Assembly (NCBI GenBank): GCA_020809705.1
Contig: CP085830.1
Location: forward strand, 1,178,001 to 1,242,000
DNA length: 64,000 nt
Reading direction: 5' to 3'
From: Calonectria ilicicola
Taxonomy: Eukaryota > Ascomycota > Sordariomycetes > Hypocreales > Nectriaceae
The translations under genes and the position numbers were made by a program. The notes under the pieces are model-generated. The model saw only the letters and a program-made list of their open reading frames with translations, was not told the DNA's origin and ran no database searches. Below, in pieces: positions 44,546 through 55,990 of this stretch. Each line of letters opens with the position of its first letter. Position 1 is the stretch's first letter.

Positions 44546-47500
44546 ATGGCTTTCGGTAGCCTTCTTTTTCCACTCGCGGTGGCTTTGAATATTCAAAGTG
44601 CTTTAAGTGGGCCATTGAATGTGCGAAAAGAAGTCAATTATGGCTCCTTTCAAAATCCTGCGCCCGTTGTGCGGCCTCGATTTCGCTTCTGGTTAAACGA
44701 CGCATCGCACAACCTTACAACGGTAGCTGAAGATGTGAAAGCTATTGGCAGAGCAGGAGCTGGCGGAGTTGAGTTACTCGGATATTATCTATATGGAGAT
44801 TCCGCAAACTTTGGTGGCCAACTGGCATCCCCTCTGCAATCTGACTGGACAATTTATGGCTTTGGTACTCACGCTTGGAGTGAGTAACTATATATTGATA
44901 ATATTTCGGATGTGCCTGAAGCTGATATAACATAATAGAAAATATTTTAAAAACGGTTCTGACAGCCGCCAAAGAGGAAAATTTGGTCGTCGATATGGCT
45001 GTCGGCCCGAATCAAGGAGCCGGGGTGCCGGCTAAATACGATGATCCCGGACTTCTTCGCGCTCTCGCTCCTTTCAATGTTTCGGTACCAAATGGAGGTA
45101 CCTTTGATGATATACTCCCCGGATGGGGTACTGGCTCTTTAGTTGCTGCGGTCACGGGAGTGGTCGTTTCGTCGACCAATTCGAGTTCCGGGGCTACAAC
45201 AGTACTTGAAGCGAAGTCGCTCACTGACTTGACTGCGAAGGTCGGCTCCAACGGACACTTGAAAATAGATTTCCCATCTACTGCTGAAGGAACCTCGAAT
45301 TTTATCTTTGCGTATTACTCAATGCTCTCCAGATATAGAGAGGTGCAGAGTCCTGCTGATGTAGCGGTTGCCGTTCCGCAATCGCCAATCACTAATTACG
45401 TCCAGAATGGCTCGTGGGCCGTGGATCACTTCTCTGCTGCAGGCGCTAATGTCATAATCGACTTTTGGAATCGTGCTTTGCTTGATGATGACATCAAAAG
45501 CCTTGTGCGATCCACGGGCAATTATTTGTGGGAGGACAGCATGGAAATGTCCACTGATATATGGTGGACACCAAAGCTTCCCTCAGTGTTCAAATCAAAT
45601 CGAGGATATGATGTTGCCAAATACATTCCACTCATAATCAGCTCGACAAATTCAGATTCAAAGACCAGTTATATTACAGACGAAGATGATTCTGGTGCTC
45701 GGTACATTGTCGACTATGAACAAACGGTGAGCTTTGACAAAAATATTTCTTGGTAGCATCACACTAAAGATACGCAGCTTACGGAATTATATCAAGAGTA
45801 TCTTGACACACTAACGCAATGGAGCAATAGTTTGGGAATACAATATTCGGCGCAAGTCTCATACAACTTGCCAATGGACATGCTGTCTAGTATCCCTTAT
45901 GTTGACGCCCCAGAGTGTGAAAGCCTTGGATTCAGTAATAATATCGACAGCTACAGACAGTTTTCGGGTCCAGCAAATCTTGCTGGGAAAAGAGTCATCT
46001 CGAATGAAGCTGGGGCAGCGATGGGGTCGGTATATCAGCAGACCATCTCATCATTAATCTGGGCTCTAAAGCGAGGCTTTGCAGGGTCTGTAAACAAATA
46101 TATCCTTCATGGATACCCTTATTCGGGAAATTACGGGAATACTACTTGGCCAGGATTTACAACTTTTGCATACCTATTCTCGGAAATGCATGGACCTCGC
46201 CAACCTGCGTTTTCCTACTATAGAGATTTCTTGGACTGGCTTTCCCGAACACAATTTATTACCCAGACCGGGGTACCCAAACTCGATATCGTGTTTTGGT
46301 CAAAGTCGACGGCTTCCAAACCTTCTACTATCTACGAAGATGATGATTTGGTCAAAGCAGGTAAGAAACCCACTGCCAAGGATGAAACATGAAATCGTAA
46401 CATTTGTAGGATACACGTACGAATATCTCAGTCCCGACAATTTTGCCCTCCCCGAAGCCTTTGTATCGAAAGGTGTATTTGCGCCACGACGCCAGGCTTT
46501 CAAGGCCATGGTAGTCAGTTCCAATTCCAGCCTTACTCAATTCGGAGTTCAAAAATTGACCGAGTATGCTCATGCTGGCCTTCCAATTATATTCTTTGGG
46601 GGTCTTCCATCGAACTACAGCGGTTATGACCCACAAGGCTCCACAGAGGCTACCAAGTCGATCAAGACCCTGTCTAGTCTCAAAAACGTCCATGTTGTTG
46701 CCTCTCGAGGTTTAGCGAAGACTTTGAGTTCGTTAAGCATTTCCCCGCGAGCTTCGTTGAGCAGCAATGGCACTTGGTACACTACCTGGAGAAAAGACGA
46801 AAGTACTTCAACAGATTATGTATACATCTTTAATGATGCTGCCAGCGCCTCTAATGGAGCGGTCACAAGTGGAAATATCTCCTTCGAAACAACTCGCTCG
46901 CCATACCTGTACGACGCCTGGACTGGAGAAGTGACAGCCATATCTGTTTACACTCAAACGAGCACGCATACAACCATACCTCTACTTCTAGCTGCGAACC
47001 AGACCATCATAGTTGGCTTCCAGAAAAAGGCAACAGGATTGTTACACTTACAAAACTCCGTCACTGGTGGCATCAAGGCAGTTGGCCACGCAGGCTCTGT
47101 TGATGTTTTTCGATCCTACGATTTGGACAGCCATACAGTCAGTTTGTCAAACGGCAAATCAGTAAGCGTGAGCCCAATGCCAATCAAGGAATTCACCGTC
47201 AGTAATTGGACCCTTGTTGTGGAATCCTGGACACCTCCGACAAACTTCTACGATGTTGAAGGTGGTTCACTTCGCAAGAATACTACCTTCGTGATCCCTA
47301 GCTTGCAGCCATGGGCATCTATTTCAGGCTCATTAGCCAACGTCTCTGGCAGGGGATACTATTCTTCTTCATTCGACTGGCCGCCCAAGTCAGCTGATTT
47401 AGAAAAGCTTTCCGGTGCCTTCTTGGATCTTGGTACCATCTCCCACACAGCTCGAGCTAGGGTGAATGGCCATGACCTGCCTACGCTTGACTTGACGTGG

Positions 47501-47716
47501 GCAAGGTCAGATATAGGAAGCCTTTTGATACAGGGGACAAATAATATTGAAATAGTCGTGAGCACGCCACTAGGGAATTGTTTACGGCCTTACTGGGACG
47601 TGCTTGAAATAAGCGGAAAGTTGGCGACCAAAACTGTTGCTAACCCCCCAATATTGGCAGATTACGGGCTGGTCTCACCTGTTCGGGTCATACCCTATCG
47701 TATAGACAAGATATGA
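44546..47716 (+). CDS. Secreted GH106-like alpha-L-rhamnosidase
   Basis: Large secreted glycoside hydrolase of 1003 aa, predicted to remove terminal rhamnose from pectic or glycoside substrates. Exons 44546-44879, 44939-45726, 45778-46360 and 46410-47716, all in phase. ATG 44546 begins a signal peptide (MAFGSLLFPLAVALNIQSAL). The start of the mature protein (PVVRPRFRFWLNDAS, then AIGRAGAGGVELLGYY) matches the N-terminal barrel signature of GH106 proteins. The middle holds VVDMAVGPNQGAGVPA and ANVIIDFWNRALLDDDIK. The C-terminal region contains TARARVNGHDLPTLDL and GTNNIEIVVSTPLGN, the jelly-roll domain. Many N-glycosylation sites are present. Neighbouring GH35- and GH93-like genes support a pectin side-chain role. 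Family assignment comes from overall pattern, so a related unclassified family remains possible. Confidence 0.8.
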
Positions 47717-48208
47717 TATATATATAAATGAGGTGATTGGGAGGGACTAAAAGGCGGCTGGAAAAACCTATTCCGTGCTCAATGTTCATTCATGTCCACC
47801 TATCATAGCTACCCCCAAATTGTTGTATATATATGAAAGCTGAAAGATCACGAGTAGTTTTCAATTTTGGCATTTATTCCAGCATATTCAATTTGCTATC
47901 CTCTCCTTTCACATAAAGTCTACGCTATGTCATTAACGTCTGCTCTGCATTAAAGCAGATTTGGATGATAAGACAAATTCGCGTCTTGCTGGCATATTGA
48001 AGAGATCAACCAATAGCTTGATTGCTAAGTTTACCACACACCTTCAGGATTTCCATATTGAACAATCTAATAGCCGTTATATAGTGAGAGCTTCTAAAAA
48101 TGAACCAGCATTAGCTCAAAGAAATTCAATGCCTCCAACCGATACTATCATCTTTTCTCCATTGAATATATTCAAGGTAGCAACTGATGAGAAAGGTTAG
48201 TATTGGTA
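47717..48208. other. Intergenic with possible orphan exon (47961-48195)
   Basis: The plus-strand frame 47961-48195 has protein-like composition (for example TIIFSPLNIFKVATDEKG). It is bounded by an AG before it and a GTTAGT donor after it. No ATG, partner exon or family was found. It may be a gene remnant convergent with the eIF5A-like gene. Confidence 0.3.
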
Positions 48209-48855
48209 TTATAAAAGGAGATTGGTGACATTACAGGCTCTTCCAGGTGATTCCTCGCACAATTTTCTAATGCGATCTCCCAAAGCACCTTGGGGGCACC
48301 GAACATCATTTACAATCTCCTCGTCTCGGACATTCGACATCTCGACATAATCGCCTTTTAAAATCCCCTCCTAAATTTACATCAGTGCTGCACGCTATAA
48401 TATTGCTTTGGATGCTAACTTACTAATAGATAATCGTCCTCCAAAACTATAGGGATTTTGAAATTTTGGGAAGAGGGGAATGTTTCTTGGTGCTCTTTTT
48501 TTGTGAAGACGTCGATCCCGGTTAATTTTATGTTGTGTCCTTGAATATTATTTACATAGTCGATTCTTTTTAGTACGGCAGGGCGACCTTGTATCATCGC
48601 ATAATTGTTGATTCTCAAGTCTTTAATGCCGACGCTGAGAGTCGTCTCATTGACCTGTGTCTGCTGAAATAATTTGTTCTCAGTAGGGGTTCGGGTGCCA
48701 TATGGTGTAAATTTAAGTTTTATTTATATTGGGATGCAGGGCAGATCAGGGTTAAAAGCTGCGACCCGGCGTATTTGTCGTCTACTGTTGTTTGCAAACC
48801 CATTTGGCTCCCTACTTGATTCCGCAACAATGAGGGGACTCACCTTCGGGGACAT
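48209..48855 (-). CDS. Divergent eIF5A-like protein lacking the hypusine lysine
   Basis: Three exons, 48855-48844 (12 nt, MSPK), 48663-48424 and 48370-48209, encode about 137 aa. Introns are GTGAGT...CAG (with a CAGCAG tandem acceptor) and GTAAGT...TAG. The product aligns along most of eIF5A. The SH3-like N-domain has INNYAMIQGRPAVLKRI (compare the eIF5A NGFVVI-RPCKIV block), LTGIDVFTKKEHQETFPSS and IPIVLEDDYLL. The OB-fold half has DEEIVNDVRCPQGALGDRI (compare the eIF5A DDVK-PEGELG block). In the hypusine loop the T-G-K-H-G-H of eIF5A is N-N-I-Q-G-H here, so the modified lysine is absent. HEX-1, the Woronin-body protein, is another eIF5A relative without hypusine, but this sequence is closer to eIF5A itself. 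The last residues are shorter than in eIF5A. The first exon is the least certain part. Confidence 0.65.
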
Positions 48856-50396
48856 TGCTGCTATTAATCTGGCGGTAATAACGAGAACTTTTTCTGCGAA
48901 AATTTGAACTTGGATTGCGAGAAAATAAAGATATGCTGTCGCATTTAAATCTCTTGAACCGGATATCGCTAGGTTACCTGGTCATTCAAGACCCACTATG
49001 ATTCACGAAGAAAAGTCAAAAGACCCTTTGGAAATGTGATCCCATGACCAAAAGCCAACCAAATGTTTAAATGGTGGCTCTATGGTTAGTCGAATCCCCC
49101 GTTTGGTACTCCCAAAAAAAAAGGAAAAAGAAAAACATGTTTGTGATTGGGTATTGACCTTTGTTGAATCCCATGGTTTCTATTCGTACCGTGTCTCGGT
49201 GATACTCGCCGATACTCTACTCCAGCACACCGGCCCTTAACTACCAAACTTCAGGAGCTGATCAAGTTTCAGACATGGCGATGCGCAACTCAAAACGCTT
49301 AGTGCAGGTGAGCCTACGCTTGCCACCGTCGTCGGCCTGACGCTGAATCACCGTGTGATTCGCCGTCAGGCGAGTGCTATCCGGCTCTAACGACGTAAAA
49401 AGCCGTCATCTTATGTAATGTGACTATCTTGTCTTACTTTCTTTTCGATCTCGAGGATGAAATGCATGACTTTAACACAATCGGCCTAACGAGGTACCTC
49501 AGATACCTAAGACCATTCGATCCGATGGAATCACATTCTGGTTTATCCATGACACATACAATTCAACAAAGACCCCTTTCGATTGCCATTCAGATTTTGA
49601 TTTGTGGTAACCACATGATGTCATAGCTGATGTTGCGCATGAGATAGGGCTTCACCTGCATCGGGTTCTTTTTTATCACTAACACCAAAATGTGATAATT
49701 TGATAACTGTGACAATGGTCGATGACACACAAAAACACAAAGGTGGACCAAACTGTCTTCAAAGGTTGGATTTCCAAGACCTGGTGCACATTTAGGCGGC
49801 GAAGAAAACTTACTTAATGCGCATCCAAAGGTAGAGAGAGGTTATCTCATACACAGCCGCCTATTTGATCACATTAACCCTTTAGTAGTTCTATTCAGTG
49901 GGTCTTAGCCTCACGCCATCGTTCAGATGAATTCTTTGCACTAGCGAAATGATCCATTATGGCCAGTGTATTTTGGCTTTCTTGTGTATTTGCGTCGAAA
50001 AGATCAGAGGGAAATGCGACCTGGCAGAATGGACAGTTTTGCCCTTAGTGGGCTAAAGATCACTGTCCAACGAGGTATTCATGTCTCACCGACCCAGCAA
50101 GGTTGCGCCAATACGGCCGAACCTACTTCTCCACTTGGATGGAGCTACAAGAAAACGATCAATTCAGGCCGTTTTGTGACAAATCAAGTACCGGGAAGGA
50201 CTTTCGATTTACTAAACGATGCCCACTTTCCGTGTTAGCAAGTCATTATTGTTCAGAAAGTAAACACATCACAGGGACCATAACTGAGTCAGCAACGAAC
50301 GGCAAAAATTCTCAAGATATTGGATGGCATAGGTGTTAGCTTCTATGGCGACTGATACAGGGGCAATTATATTATTCCCATAAACCCTTTGCCGCG
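48856..50396. other. Intergenic, no gene recognised
   Basis: About 1.5 kb without domain-bearing ORFs; it holds the long hairpin at 49335-49371. Frames at 49420-49626 and 49966-50339 look like chance. Confidence 0.45.
49335..49371. repeat. 37-bp imperfect palindrome (17-bp arms)
   Basis: Arms 49335-49351 and 49355-49371 are reverse complements at 15 of 17 positions, around a CGT centre, ending in GCCTGACG and CGTCAGGC. It could form a strong hairpin in RNA or be a remnant of a small mobile element. No target-site duplication was recognised. Confidence 0.4.
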
Positions 50397-52134
50397 TTAT
50401 TCCAAGTAATAAAACTTCACCTCGGCAATCATAGTTCGCGCAGGAATAGTAACACAGATGGAGAATCCCCCATAATCGGGATCTGGGCTAGGCATCAAAG
50501 CGGCCAATCCACCCCTAGTCTCGTCACCATTGAGTGTCCGTAATGTCCGCAAGCTCCCAGGAGAACACCCTTCGGTCGTCTTTTCCTCAAAGCGAAGAAT
50601 GCCAGTCATTGAAGCACGGGAGGATAGTGAGCGGGCCTCGACTTGGAATCCCCATCCAATGAGCAGAAAGCTGCCATCTTTTTGGTGAATAACCATGCCC
50701 TCTCCGGGACCAGGTTTGCCAAAAACAAAGCATCTACGTATGGTGAGCTCATAATCTCCGAACTTGTGAACTACAGGCTTTGAAGAGTCAACACCAGATT
50801 CGGGGATCTCGTCGAAAAAGAACCCGATGCTTGACCCTGGGCGATCTTGAGCATCGATGATCAAGTCCTTGACCGAGTTCAATAGTTTGTATGTGTTTTT
50901 AAAGTCAGTCTCATTCGGACCGAGCGTGTCGATGCCGAAGGGTGACGTCCCCATTGCTGAGTGGGACCCAAACGCGACCCAGGTTCTCCGAGCACCATAG
51001 CCATCCCGCCGTTGTTCCGGGATGAACAGTGGCTGGTTTCCGTGGCGATACTTCAAGCAAGTGTTGGAATAATCGTTGAAATAAATATCCGGCGAGATGA
51101 AATCCAAATTGGGCGCAAATTGTTGCCAGATATCAAGAACGTTGCTCGTGGCGCCTCCAGAAGGATAGTCGCCTGGCAAATCTCCTCCTGCAGCGACGGT
51201 TGGGACATTGCCCACTCCATCTTCGCCAACATAGTTCATCCAGACATTAGTGTACAGCGGGAGCGGGTATGCCGCCTTGCCAGCCGCTGCAACATGATTG
51301 ATGAACAAGGCATAATGGTAAGCCATGAATAGTTCATCAGTATTGGGACTTTTCCCAAACGCAGCTTCCCAATCTTTGCCACGATGATGAGTAAGGCCCT
51401 TTGGACCAAGATATCTCAGGTTGTCCTTGAGATCTGATCGAAGTTGATCCCAGTCAGTCTCAAGGAAGGTCAGAAGGTCATCAGGCACAGGCTTGTCGAA
51501 TTTCTCTGTGGCAACCACGCTGCCATCTCGAGAGTCGCCCAATAAGCCGGGTTCATTTTCCACTTGGACCATGAGAACGGTCGAATGCGCTTCGTCGATC
51601 TCTTTGATATGATTCATGAGCGTCCCAAAAGCTTTTGCGTCTGACTCCATTGCATTTGGACTGAACAGCGACAAGACATCAGCTGTTTGAAGAACGCCTC
51701 TAGCCTTTCGAAGCTTTGCGCGAGGAAATCGATCCTGATCACATTTTACCCAAGCCGGGGCGTATGTAGACATTCCTGACTTTGTAAGACATTTTTCTTT
51801 CCCTGTCGAAAGGGTACGTACCATTCTTAAAGGACCCGAACCACAACAAAACCAGGTGTAGGTTATGTTGGCGCGCCCCAATAATGACACGATCCAATTC
51901 ATCAAAATTGAAGTGTCCTTCTTCGGGTTCAATCATTTCCCACGTTACACACCCAAGAATGGTGTTGAAGTTAGCATCGGCTAATTCTTTCCATTTTGTG
52001 TCCATATATTCAGCAGACGTAAAGGATGAGTTTTGTGACTCTCCCGCCAACATGAGAAACGGTCGGTCCTTTACTAGGAGTCGTTTTGTTGTTGGGATAT
52101 CAACGAGGCGTGGGATATGTGACCAGTTCTTCAT
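50397..52134 (-). CDS. GH35-like beta-galactosidase family enzyme
   Basis: Predicted glycoside hydrolase of 563 aa. Exons 52134-51822 and 51775-50397 join through a phase-1 intron that rebuilds WFGSFKNG|MSTYAPAWVK, a conserved junction. The TIM barrel opens with PFLMLAGESQNSSF and NTILGCVTWEMIEPEEG (family G-E-x-N and W-x-x-x-E-P-x-x-G). The candidate acid/base glutamate is in VLMVQVENEPG and the nucleophile candidate in LFIPEQRRDGYG. The C-terminal domain (MVIHQKDGSFLLIGWGFQ) fits the DUF5597-type extension seen in bacterial and fungal relatives. No signal peptide was seen, so it may act inside the cell on imported oligosaccharides released by the secreted GH106- and GH93-like enzymes nearby. 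Confidence 0.85.
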
Positions 52135-52611
52135 GGCTGCGGATTGATGTGTGCAATCTGAGAATAAGAGAGGGTTTTTTTTCTAAATAAAACTTGAGGG
52201 AATCGGTCTGGGCAATGGATGTAATCTGGTTTTGTATTCAATCTCTACAAAGCCACCCCGCTTCGGTTCCCGTCTATGGTCGTACTGGCCTCCCCACTCG
52301 ATCTGCAACGTCGGGTTTGACGGGCTTCTACTGGCTGTATCGCCGCCATCAGTAGTAAGCTAGGTGGCAATGCATGTCCTACACTTATTGTCTGACCAAA
52401 CCGGTGAATATCTAGGGATTTCTCTAGTCACGACTTGCATTTTATGATGAAGGCTTGGGGAGGCATGGCTTAGATCGCGCTAAAAAAAAAAAAAAAAAAG
52501 AAAAAATCCAAGAATTTATGAGTTGCACAAAAATATATTGTGCATTACCATCTATTCACACCTATTTGACTGCCAAACTTATCCATGCACCAGTATGAAT
52601 GTACACACTCA
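52135..52611. other. Intergenic with A18 tract
   Basis: Promoter of the GH35-like gene and 3' flank of the acetyltransferase gene. An uninterrupted run of 18 A lies at 52482-52499. Nothing else recognised. Confidence 0.5.
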
Positions 52612-53426
52612 TTATTCTGCATCACTATTTAGAATTGCGGATTGGACCGAGAGAGGGTCCCGTTGCATTATGTCCCATTTCTCATCCTGCTTAGGCCTCC
52701 ATATCCACCACCCTACAGTTTGGAAACCAAGGTTTAAATAAAATGGCTTTCCAGCTGGGGTTGCAGACAAATAGACTGGCACTTTTTCCTCGTCCGCTTT
52801 TTGGATGCCCCAGTTCATCAGCTGCCGTGCAACTCCTCGTCGCCCGAATTTAGGGTCAACACCAATTTCGTACACTCCATAGTACGATCTTGGCTTAACA
52901 TAGCCCGGTTTAAATTCTTGGGAGTTTGGGTCGCTGCATGTTTGTGCCATAGCCCTGGCATGTGGTGCGCTGGTGATTGGGTCTGCCATGCTACGTACAT
53001 AATCCACAATATCAGAGTCCAAAATGTAATCCTTGAGTCCTTTAAAATTCGTAGTCAGTTTCCACTGCAATGATACATACAAGTGGAACAAATCATCTTA
53101 CTTTTAATAATTGAGCCCTGATCTTGTGATGTATCTTGCTCAGTTGTTTCACTCTCGGGCTGCTCCCGAAACCAAAGGCAATAACCCATAACTTCAGAAA
53201 CGCCCTTCCAATCTTGGTCAGTTTCATCCATTACCGCCACTATGGGAATCGCAGTCGAGTCCTCAAACGTATTTTTGATAATATTTGATTTGACTATGAG
53301 AAAGAGGTCCGGTCGAGTGTGACGACGAGGATACAGATAAGCATCCTGAGGGTCATCTACATAAGCAGCGACGGCAGCTGCAGCCATGGCTGCGATGTCT
53401 TCTTTAGTTGCTAAACGAATCAACAT
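52612..53426 (-). CDS. GNAT-family N-acetyltransferase
   Basis: Predicted acetyl-CoA-dependent N-acetyltransferase of 250 aa. Exons 53426-53102 and 53039-52612; the phase-1 intron (GTAAGA...AAAG) restores IIK|RLKDYILD. The N-terminus MLIRLATKEDIAAMAAAAV is the usual first strand and helix. The acetyl-CoA loop is in YEIGVDPKFGRRGVARQLMNWG (Q/R-x-x-G-x-A form, RRGVA). The last strand region is VPVYLSATPAGKPFYLNLGF, with G-x-x-x-Y-x-x-x-G-F. A charged insert rich in E, T and Q (about 85-108) is seen in fungal GNATs of this size. Substrate unknown. It sits between two glycoside hydrolase genes but has no obvious tie to polysaccharide breakdown. Confidence 0.85.
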
Positions 53427-54254
53427 TTTTGAGAAGTGTGTTTTTCGTTCGATTTCAACCACTTTGAAGATAGAAAATTTGAGGAGAGGAATAGGAGCGA
53501 GTATTTATGCAATGATGCAATATTAAATTGGCGATGGGTTACTAGTCCAAATTGATGAGCGTGGAAGGCAGCAATCTTCCCTTGTTAGTTTAACACAAGT
53601 TGATGAGTCATATTCATCCATTATCCTTGTTTATGTGGAGAAGATGCAAGTTAGTGACTCTTGGCCACATTGAATACGAATTGTAATCCAAGGACAGTCA
53701 TTTTTCGCCCCCTGGTGGCTCACGGACGGGACTAGGGAGCTAAAATTGTGGATATCTGTTGGAATTTCAACTGCTGTACACAAATCTAACGAAAGCCTCC
53801 CACACTACATCCATCACAGAGTAGTGCCTGGTTGATCAGTCTACCAGTGAGATTGGCCATAGATATACAGTGATCTCTAGGACTATTGTCGGTAATCCCA
53901 TATTCTTTCTCGTCATAACAGGTGCGTTTGATTTGTTGGCTTGAACAGAAGCTAGACTTCGCACAGGCACGGCCAGTGCACTTAGTGTGTACGCAAGGCC
54001 AAAGCGACAGTAGTAGCCCACCCCGCGTTCTGGTTTCCCTTGAATGAGGTGGACAAGAAAGATAATTGCCAATTAAAGGTTCAATAAATCGTACGAAAAA
54101 ATTTATGGGCAACCCAAAATACTTCAATCAAGCGACCGGCTTCCTGTCGAGGTTGCGGCCTGTCAAATGTTTCGTAAATTCGCTTCACATATACACTTGA
54201 AAAAATACGGCGGGTTCAATATTACACCTATGCAATAAGGTGAATTTAAGATTA
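53427..54254. other. Intergenic with cysteine-rich open frame (53786-54127, minus)
   Basis: A 113-codon minus-strand frame carries regularly spaced cysteines (for example CVHTKCTGRACAKSSFC and ALLCDGCSVGG), but its only in-frame start is TTG and no upstream exon was found. It may be the last exon of a small cysteine-rich protein gene or chance. The rest shows nothing. Confidence 0.3.
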
Positions 54255-55418
54255 TCAGTATGGAATGTCAACCACTCCCACAACAACGTAATTATCGTGC
54301 CCAGTCTCCATAAGACCGGCATTAGACAGCATCAGCTTCTTTTGGCCTTTCACTTTGATGATTTCCAAGCAGCGAGAGTGGCAAGCCCATTGACCAACAT
54401 CAATCATCTTCCATCCATTTGGGTCGGCAGAATCTTCATTTATGAAAACAGGCTCCTGTCCTGCACCATTCATGATAACTAATCCCGAACCGTCATTTCT
54501 GCCTGGGTGTGGGGTCCAAATGACAAAGGGGGATGAGCCTGGATTCGTTTGAGTCGCGTTGGAAAGAATTTTATGTTCTTCCGCACTTGCAAAATCATAT
54601 GGCGAAGACGCTATTCTGTAGAAAGACGGACAGCCATCACTAAGACCACAAACTTCGTATGTCATAATGTAGTGGTCAGTGGATTCGATATGCGCCACTG
54701 TCGCCATTCCTGGACGATGTTCATACACATCATGCGACACGTCATCTTCGGGATCGGACCAAGATTTTAAATCTGCTGTGACGACGTGTGCAAGCTTTTG
54801 TGCGTGTGCATGGTCTCTCTGGTCTGAAAAGTAACAGATCAGTTTGTTATTGTGAAGAAGAATAAAGGGTTCCCAAACAGCTTTGTCGCCATTTTTCACC
54901 GTCTCGGGGCCTGGCGCATAGACGACGTGGCTAGCAAACTGCCAGCTTTCCCCGTTGTCACTACTGGTATACATGTCGAGCCAAGCTTCACTCAAGTCGG
55001 CTGGCAGGGACATGCCGGCGAGAATGATGGTCCCGGCGCTGTACTCTCCAAAGTCCTGGGGAAGCATGTACAGATGAGGCTGGTAACGCAAGCCCCAACC
55101 ATTGACCTGATCCGTGACATTAACAAAGTCGAACCAGGTTGCTCCGCCATCAACTGATTTCCAGATGGGAAAGTGGGCTAGTGGTGGTTCAGGGGGATAA
55201 TTTTCCCATGTGAGGAGAAGTGAATCATCAGCGAGCTGAAGGGATCTGCCGTATATTGTCTTCCAGCTGGTGTAATCTGCACCAGGCTTAAAGACAACAT
55301 TGTTTGTGAAGTCACTGATCGGCTCAGCTGACTTCTTTTCAATCAGGGGATTGCTAGCTATCCCTTGAGGAAAGGTTGCGATGACGGCAAGTCTAGACAG
55401 AATTTGTCCAGATTTCAT
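54255..55418 (-). CDS. Secreted GH93-like exo-arabinanase (sialidase-fold propeller)
   Basis: Intronless 387-aa secreted enzyme predicted to release arabinobiose from arabinan ends. A weak signal peptide (MKSGQILSRLAVIATFPQGI) precedes the catalytic domain. Six-bladed propeller signs are the Asp-box-like SVDGGATW and SSDNGESW and the repeated W/F-rich strands. GH93-type landmarks are YGRSLQLADDSLLLTWENYP near the start, the catalytic-site candidates in AVWEPFILLHNNKLICYFSDQRD, and the C-terminal HSRCLEIIKVKGQKKL. Length fits the family (about 370-390 aa). Next to the Zn2Cys6 gene and between GH35-like and GH106-like genes, it completes a set able to strip arabinan, galactan and rhamnose from rhamnogalacturonan I. 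Confidence 0.85.
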   Translation of the reverse strand: MKSGQILSRLAVIATFPQGIASNPLIEKKSAEPISDFTNNVVFKPGADYTSWKTIYGRSLQLADDSLLLTWENYPPEPPLAHFPIWKSVDGGATWFDFVNVTDQVNGWGLRYQPHLYMLPQDFGEYSAGTIILAGMSLPADLSEAWLDMYTSSDNGESWQFASHVVYAPGPETVKNGDKAVWEPFILLHNNKLICYFSDQRDHAHAQKLAHVVTADLKSWSDPEDDVSHDVYEHRPGMATVAHIESTDHYIMTYEVCGLSDGCPSFYRIASSPYDFASAEEHKILSNATQTNPGSSPFVIWTPHPGRNDGSGLVIMNGAGQEPVFINEDSADPNGWKMIDVGQWACHSRCLEIIKVKGQKKLMLSNAGLMETGHDNYVVVGVVDIPY

Positions 55419-55990
55419 TTTTGAGTCTGAAGTTTAGACAGGATATAAGGTAAAGAGGATGCGAATCTCCTATAAATATGCTAGGCACTATAAGAGACAC
55501 CTCGGATTCTAAACTTTCTCACGGGGGCAATGGAAATTTAAATCCTTCATTTCGGTTGAATTCAATGAGGCCTTGTTTTCAAATTGCATAATTGTCAGGA
55601 AGTATTCCTATCCCGGGCGCCACGCAAGGCATTGGATTGGAGCGGTAGACATCAGTCGTATTTGAACCGGAAATTGATCCCCTTACTTGCAGGTACACTC
55701 TATTTAGGTTCAATTTGTGGGAGTGACGGTGCGGGGAAGATTGATACTGATTGGTCTAAGGCTGCGTTGCGGGATAACAGCCTATCACATGCTGTAATTG
55801 CCGTTCCTTCCCGAGTAGTCCCTCTCAAAAGTGCCAGAGCCATTTACACCGTCACCAGATGGCTGAACTGGCATCCAAAAGAGTATTCATTGTGCCAGTA
55901 CCACTTGCTCAGCGAAACTCGACCGATGAACGCATAATCACGGACAGACAAAATTCGGTCAGTGTGCATTCGCGGCTACAATCCGCCCAT
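55419..55990. other. Promoter of GH93-like gene and 3' flank of regulator
   Basis: No gene recognised; frames at 55584-55937 and 55859-56041 lack support. Confidence 0.45.
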
